From the NCBI GenBank assembly GCA_025738555.1, contig JAOVFP010000004.1, positions 1,736,001-1,800,000 on the forward strand: 64,000 bases of DNA, in the 5' to 3' direction. Position 1 is the stretch's first letter. Every line of letters begins with the position of its first letter. Position numbers and translations under genes: made by a program. This DNA comes from Cyathus striatus. Its lineage: Eukaryota; Basidiomycota; Agaricomycetes; Agaricales; Nidulariaceae. Shown one piece after another: positions 58,459 to 64,000 of the stretch. Under the pieces are notes generated by a model. That model worked only from the letters and a program-made list of their open reading frames with translations, made no database searches and had not been told where the DNA came from.

Positions 58459-61400
58459 TAGTGTTGCCATGGTTCAACTATCAGCTGCTAGCCATTAGAG
58501 CTGAGCTGAAAAAGAACTGAGATATATGGCTGCAACACTCTTTAGAAAAGGTATGCTTACTAAATGGCTTGTTACAGCTGGAAGCTGGCTGAGCCAGCGG
58601 CTAAGTGTCAATATCATGTGTACTACTGATGTGTCACATGGCATTTGCACCATTGGCATGTTTTCAGGTCAACTTACCATGGTGCTGTCCACATTGAAGC
58701 CTTGCACCCTCCTCTCCATTTTTCACTGCAGTTTCTCTATCATTTCATGATACGAATATAGCCTGTATACGTAGTTTATGAGTCATTATGTTGTCATAAG
58801 TTAATATAACATCTTTTCATGCAGTCTAGTATCACAGGTGTTTCTATGAGTATGACCTTACTTATGATGATGCTGATGACATTTATCATTTCAATAGTTA
58901 ATTCATGGTTTCCTGCATAAGACAGCAAGGTTAAGGCAAGGTCATGACACTTTATCAATGTTTTACTGAACAATAGCATTTATTTTGTATTTAAAGCAAG
59001 GTGTAGCAATGGCTAGCTACAGGGACACTGTGTTATTGCTCCGATCTACCATTGCTTCCAAACTGTTTCAGTGTTCATAACATATATATTGAATATGCCA
59101 CCTCGTAAAGCTACAAAAGCTCATGCTAAAAAGACTACAAGTATGTGTATCTCTTTAACTACTGCTTTAGACCTATTTAAAAAATACATGCAGAAAATAT
59201 GCCATTAAACTCGGCTGAGCCCCTTCTAGATTCAGAGTTAGAGGTGCCATGTCTGCTTACAGAAACTGTGCATCAAACCAAAGCAGTTGCTGATGCAGGT
59301 AAGCTATTACATATGTATAATCAATGATACACTAATTTCCCATAGATTCAAATCCTTTTCTCACTAAAGAACATTCTGGCCCTAATGCGAATTTCATTCA
59401 GCATGGTAGACAGCCTATTCCTGAGCCCTCAAATCGTCAACACTCCTTGTCTGCTGAATTGTTTCCAAGTGTTTCTGGCAAGACTACAGCCTCAAGTGGC
59501 AACCTAGAATGACCTCCTGGCAGTGCAAGTCCTAAAATAATGCATTTTCTCAGGCATGAAAAGCACAGCCAATTGGTAATAGACATTATGAAGCAGACAA
59601 TGTTTGGACTTGGTTTGATGAGCAGCTCATTAATGGGGAGACTCACAGATTTTGCAAATTTTGCGAGTTTGTCAACATCTGTTTGCTGCTAATTATATTT
59701 TTGCAATTTATTCTTTTAGAAAAGCTTGTCAATTAAATCCTAAATTAAAATTGGGAATTATGCATGGTCAACTACATCTGGTGTTCTTCACACACATCTA
59801 ATCAAAAGGCATTGGAATGAGTGGATTGAGGGTTGTGAAGAGGAAGAGACTGAGATTAACACTGTAGATGGCTTGAGAGCACTAACTGAATATAATCAGG
59901 AGATGGGTCAGAGGGCAGGCCAGGGAATTAAAGGGGGTTTACCTCTTTCTATGCAGCCATGGCCTGTTTTCTCAAATGAAGCCTTTGTTGATGCAATTAT
60001 AGAATGGATCATGTCTGATGATCAGGCAAGTTTTATTTTTATACCTTGATGACAATTATATGCTGACAAAATTCACATAGTCAATCAATGCTATTGAAAA
60101 TGTCAAACTCTGGTCAATTTTTTTAATGCTTTGTGAAGATTTGCAAGATTCTGACATCCCACACTGTTCAACAATTCATAGCTGTATTTTACAAATTTGG
60201 GAGGAACATCTGGAGTGTTTACAAAAAGATATTAATGTCAGTATGTGTTCCTATCAGAATTTTACTGTACTAATAATCAATTACATATACCACTTATACT
60301 TATAGGATTCAGTTGGGAGATACTCCATAACAACTGACATTTGGTCCAACCCAAGGGCCAAATCTCACACCATATATGGGTGCTACTATACACTGGATGC
60401 ATTCTGTAACGGTACAGACTTCGGATGGGCCCCAGAAAATCCTCAAGCTTTGGGCCGACTTGATTGGATTTTATTGCTTACCTGATCGTCACACAGGTGT
60501 ACACCTTGCAGAAATATTTATTGTAATTCTAGATTGACTAGGAATTACTTCCAAGGTGTGTGATTATATTTTATATAATTCAACACTGATTTTATAGACT
60601 TATAGATTGGATGGGTGACCATGGACAACACATCTAACAACCAATCCTTTATTAGAGAATTACAAAAGGAGCTTCAGCATTGCAAGATTCCCTTCTCTGA
60701 TGTTGCAAGACATATTAGGTACACAAAAAAATCGAATATCTGCTATTCTAATGCTTAAATTAATGATAGATGTTTTCCTCACATTGTTAATCTGGCAGTT
60801 CAAGCTGTGCTTAGTGCTATTACAGATATGTCTTATGCTGCACATGATGCTCAGGACTTTGAATGAGATGAAGACCTTGAGCCTGCTACATCATTTGCAG
60901 AAGCTATCACTCATGACCCAGTTGCAACACTGAGCAGTCTGATTCATACTGTAAGTGGAAGGCTTTATATTTAGATCTCAATCAAATTTATAAATAGATT
61001 CGTTCTTCATGGCATCACAAGAAGCAATTATTAGAAGTACTTGAACATATGAAAATTGATCAACTGCAATTGATTTGAGATGTTGAGACTTGTTGGTCAT
61101 TGACCCAACTAATGATTCAGCGAGCTCTTACATTAAAAAAGGTATGTTTTATAATAAATCTACAGTGGTATTACTAATATTCAAATTTTATGGTAGGGTC
61201 TGCAACAGTTCATTAATGTAACTGATTTGGATGAAGTCCACAAGTACAAGTTGAATGATGTCGAGTGACTGCCCTTGAGAAGTTCTCAGAGATATTAAGT
61301 GTATGAAATGCATTGTGAACTTGCTTATTTATTTAGACTAACACCTACTAATAAATTAGGTTCCACATGCATTTCAGCAGCTTCTATTGGCAGAGAAAAG

Positions 61401-62736
61401 ACCAATGCTGTGCAATGCAGTTCCATCATTTGAGGCAATGATACAGCAGTGGGAAATTCTTTGAGGAGATAACCCTGAATTAGCACCAATTATACAAAAG
61501 GGATTAGATAAGCTAGATTCTTATCATCAATGAATTAAGCAAGTCCCCACATATATCCTTGTGATAAGTAAGTATCTAATAATCTTTTTATTGAGTATTG
61601 CCACATAACTACTGAAATAGTGATTGATCCTACCATAAAACTTAAGTGGTTTCAACTTAACATGCCTGAATATACAGAGACAGCAAAGAAGATTTTTTTG
61701 TGTGAGGTAGGTTTAAATTAATTTATTAGCATAGAATTTAATTCAGCCAGTACTAATGTACTTCTAGTTAAAGCCATATTATATATCAGCCATTTCTAGT
61801 ACTCCTGCTCTGCCAAAACACCAGAAAACTGCAACTTCATAGACAGAAGAAATTCTTGGGTTGCAGCAGGTGCAAGAATCTGAATCAACATCAGGTTTTC
61901 AAACACTTGAAGATGAGGTTGAAGCCTATTTGATGGACTCTCACTGTGGCACTTGTAGTGTGACATATTGGCGGGTAAATATACTTATTTTTAAATTCAT
62001 ATATCTTATTTAACATTTCTTGTGTAATGCCTTAGGAAAATCAACTTCAATATCCTACTGGTTTTGCACTTGCCATGGATATATTACCTATTCAGGGATC
62101 TGCTGTCTCATGTGAGTGTGTTTTCTCATCAGTGAAAGAGACTGTTACACCTCATTGTAATTGCCTACATCTGAAATTAATGGAGGCTTTACAAGTTTTA
62201 AAATTTGCAATAAGAAATGGTAACTACAAGCTAAATTTCACAGAGGGAACCTCAATTGAAGATGAAACACAAGCTCTTGAAGAAGATGCTGTCAATTCCA
62301 GCTTGAATTCAGAAGATAAGGTGATGCACTGGATGTCAGTAGAAGTTTAGGCCACAGTGTCCATTGTACTATACTGTTGTTCTACTTCTTTCTATCTCAA
62401 ATATTTGTCATCTTGTTCTGTATCTGCAGTTTCAAACTTATTCCACTACCAATTCTCTTACTATACATTGTCTATCTGTGCTACATACTTATACTAGCTG
62501 TTGTTGCATCAGCATTGCATTTTTGAGCAGTGGAAAGCAACACAGTGTGCAGACAGCATTGAGTTCTCAGTTACAAACATGTGAAGGCTGCAAGCTATGA
62601 GCTAGCCAATAAACTGAGCCAAAGCTGGTGAAGCCAACCCATCAGCCTATAATCAGGCTTGAGCTAGCACTCATATTAATCAGGAGCCACAGGGAGCCAA
62701 GCCATAGCCAAGCCAAGCTGAGTCATGGCAACGCTA
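58459..62736 (+). mobile_element. hAT-2: second hAT transposon, 4278 bp, inside hAT-1
   Basis: The ends are TAGTGTTGCCATGGTTCAAC and (reverse) TAGCGTTGCCATGACTCAGC. The flanks CGGTGAGC (58451-58458) and TAGTGAGC (62737-62744) match at 6 of 8; the two differences are where a CpG would become TA. Removing it rejoins the hAT-1 coding frame (EAAHY...ALIAMHC). Confidence 0.85.
59097..62350 (+). pseudogene. hAT-2 transposase, multi-exon, decayed
   Basis: Starts MPPRKATKAHAKKTT (basic, as in hAT-1). A BED finger lies around 59605-59815 (WTWFDEQLINGETHRFCKFC, then HTHLIKRHWNEW in a following frame). The catalytic region includes YSITTDIWSNPRAKSHTIYG (about 60325). The C-terminal dimerisation domain is clear: DILPIQGSAVSCECVFSSVK to ALQVLKFAIRNG (62077-62215), with stop TAG at 62350. 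Introns of about 50 bp are visible throughout. TGA codons at former CGA sites (59511, 61078, 61265) and CpG loss inactivate it. Confidence 0.85.
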
Positions 62737-63626
62737 TAGTGAGCTGCTTCTGAGTAAGGTGTGATTGGAATTGTTGTATTAACTTCAATTGTTACAGCTG
62801 GTGTACTGCCTAGTTGTTTGTTGCATATGGCCTTGCTGATGTGTAAATTTCTGGTACCTTCACTGGTGTTCATCCTTGGGTGATATTGTACTGCATGGTC
62901 TGTCTCAGACTTAATCTTGCATGTGAAAGCAAACATAAATGCCTTAGGCAAGCCATCATCATTGTAGTGACATTCAAGAGAAACATCATAATGATCATAT
63001 ATGGGTGCCCACCAAGTCATTCAAGATGATTCTAATTAAATATCAGATGTAACACACATAATACATGTAGATATGACTCACCAATGATATCCTCATCTGT
63101 GAAACTCCATACTTCAAGGTCACCTTTCCCTTGTATCAGAGTAGCAGCCTTTCTCTGCCTGCTTTTGATTGGTGAAACAATCACTGGTGGTGCACTACTC
63201 AGAACATTGTGTAAGATTTCTGGGCTGGGGGTGTGGGGCTCAGGTGTAGAAGCTGGCTGTGGTGTAGATACAGGAGAATTTGAAGCAACAGCTCTATCTC
63301 TTGCTCTGGTAGCACAGGCCTTAGCAGCATGAGGTGGCATCAAGGTGGTGGACAGATGGGAGCAAGAGTGAGCAAACCACATTCTGATAACTTCCAGATA
63401 CCCAGTCAATCTCACATTCTCAAAATAACACATATTTTGCAGGATCTTAGCAGACTCTGTCATTACAGGTTGGCTGAGTTTAAAATTTCTATTTTTAACC
63501 TGCATATCCCCCTTAACCTGCAGGTGACACCCATCAATCACCCAGGTGGGTGTTAACCCACATGGGTGACATAATTTCAGGTTAGCACCCAGAATATGTT
63601 AACCTGTGTTAGTCCCTAGCTCACCC

Positions 63627-64000
63627 AATGGAGGCCTATACTGTATTGGAGGTACCTAAAAAGCTTGTAAGTGATACAATAAATTCATTGGATTGTATAT
63701 GTGCTGTGCATCAAATTAAAGGAATTGCAGTTGCACACAGCTTGTAAGAGATATAATGATTACAAATATTGTATAGTATGTGCTGCACCAAAAACCAACC
63801 CCTCCATGCAGTTCACTCATAGCAACCAAACCAACATATAAATTTACTTCCTCCCAACCTCTATCTCTGCACCAGTGACCACCAAGCCTGAACCTGCTGT
63901 GAAAAAGAGTTGAAACAGGCCCAGCACCAACAAAAAACAAAAGAAAGTGTAATTCCCCACTTTCAATTCATTTATCCTATGCTGGTACATACACACTTTA
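63627..64000. other. Unassigned DNA right of hAT-1
   Basis: AT-rich; nothing recognisable in the last 370 bases. Confidence 0.5.

Larger units (their letters stand above)
47566..63340 (-). pseudogene. hAT-1 transposase, multi-exon, interrupted twice
   Basis: The first exon starts MPPHAAKACATRARDRA at 63340, followed by a Ser/Pro-rich linker. A BED-type zinc-finger region (VWSFTDEDII, then WWAPIYDHY...CKIKS...H) reaches about 62745. After the inserted hAT-2 it resumes at 58450 (AHRALIAMHCTKYHHSF) and includes the RNase H-like core (HIALDGWTAPITVSFLGL near 58200; CMDNAANCNSLACQLP near 56950) and the helical region to 55581. After the CxC5 element it finishes at 47924 with the hAT dimerisation domain (ALVPYSSIEY...YWSVAQ...MGLDFCSAP; a last exon around QHNMSSQTFKAQMAVG). 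A TAG where other hATs have TGG, TGA codons at CGA positions and CpG loss show decay. Confidence 0.85.
47166..63618 (-). mobile_element. hAT-1: hAT transposon split by two later transposons
   Basis: The ends are TAGGGTCTAACA and (reverse) TAGGGACTAACA. A perfect 8-bp TSD GCTCACCC lies at 47158-47165 and 63619-63626. Total 16.45 kb; without the nested 47925-55580 and 58459-62736 insertions it is about 4.5 kb, normal for an autonomous hAT. Confidence 0.9.

Overview
The window is a stretch of a filamentous basidiomycete genome, most likely an agaricomycete. The evidence is a TAM/LaeA-like methyltransferase gene with two 51-bp introns, TPR-CHAT coding remains, Ty3 elements with chromodomains, Ty1/copia and hAT remains, and a transposon whose main protein belongs to the CxC5/CxC6 cysteine-cluster family associated with KDZ transposases. 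No prokaryotic gene organisation is present. Host coding content is very small: one intact gene (methyltransferase, 1455-2456 minus), two broken copies of it, and one broken TPR-CHAT gene. Almost everything else is nested transposable elements, whose borders I could mostly fix by target-site duplications (TSDs).

Layout. 1-6789: CpG-normal DNA with methyltransferase copies 1 and 2 and some diverged direct repeats. 6790-8864: AT-rich DNA with no recognisable gene. 8865-22635: a decayed chromovirus (element A) that holds a nearly pristine 7.6-kb chromovirus (9230-16833, TSD GTACC, LTRs differing at one of 765 positions) and two solo LTRs; it also has an extra Cys/His-rich ORF after pol. 22695-25963: a 5' fragment of a copia element, itself hit by a solo LTR that holds another solo LTR. 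25964-33097: an element with kilobase-long inverted arms carrying CpG-rich tandem arrays, plus three smaller insertions. 33726-37560: methyltransferase copy 3, split by a TA-target DNA transposon that carries a solo LTR. 39028-43540: the TPR-CHAT gene, split by a solo LTR and a 1.1-kb element. 46415-47037: a solo LTR. 47166-63618: a hAT transposon (TSD GCTCACCC) split by a second hAT (58459-62736) and by a 7.66-kb CxC5/CxC6 transposon (47925-55580, TSD CTCATTTAA).

Two mutational signatures stand out. Old elements have lost CpG, and their premature stops are nearly all TGA at former CGA arginine codons, which fits deamination of methylated CpG. Young elements keep CpG, but their reading frames are broken by single-base losses that cluster at CCGG-like sites; this may be a consensus-sequence artefact.

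The most interesting objects are: the CxC5/CxC6 transposon with its companion gene, subterminal 11-bp arrays and a roughly 22-copy hairpin minisatellite; a stop codon embedded in a consensus 5' splice site that would fuse its two genes in frame; the extra ORF of element A; and an 11-nt complementarity in the young chromovirus that fits Tf1-type self-priming.
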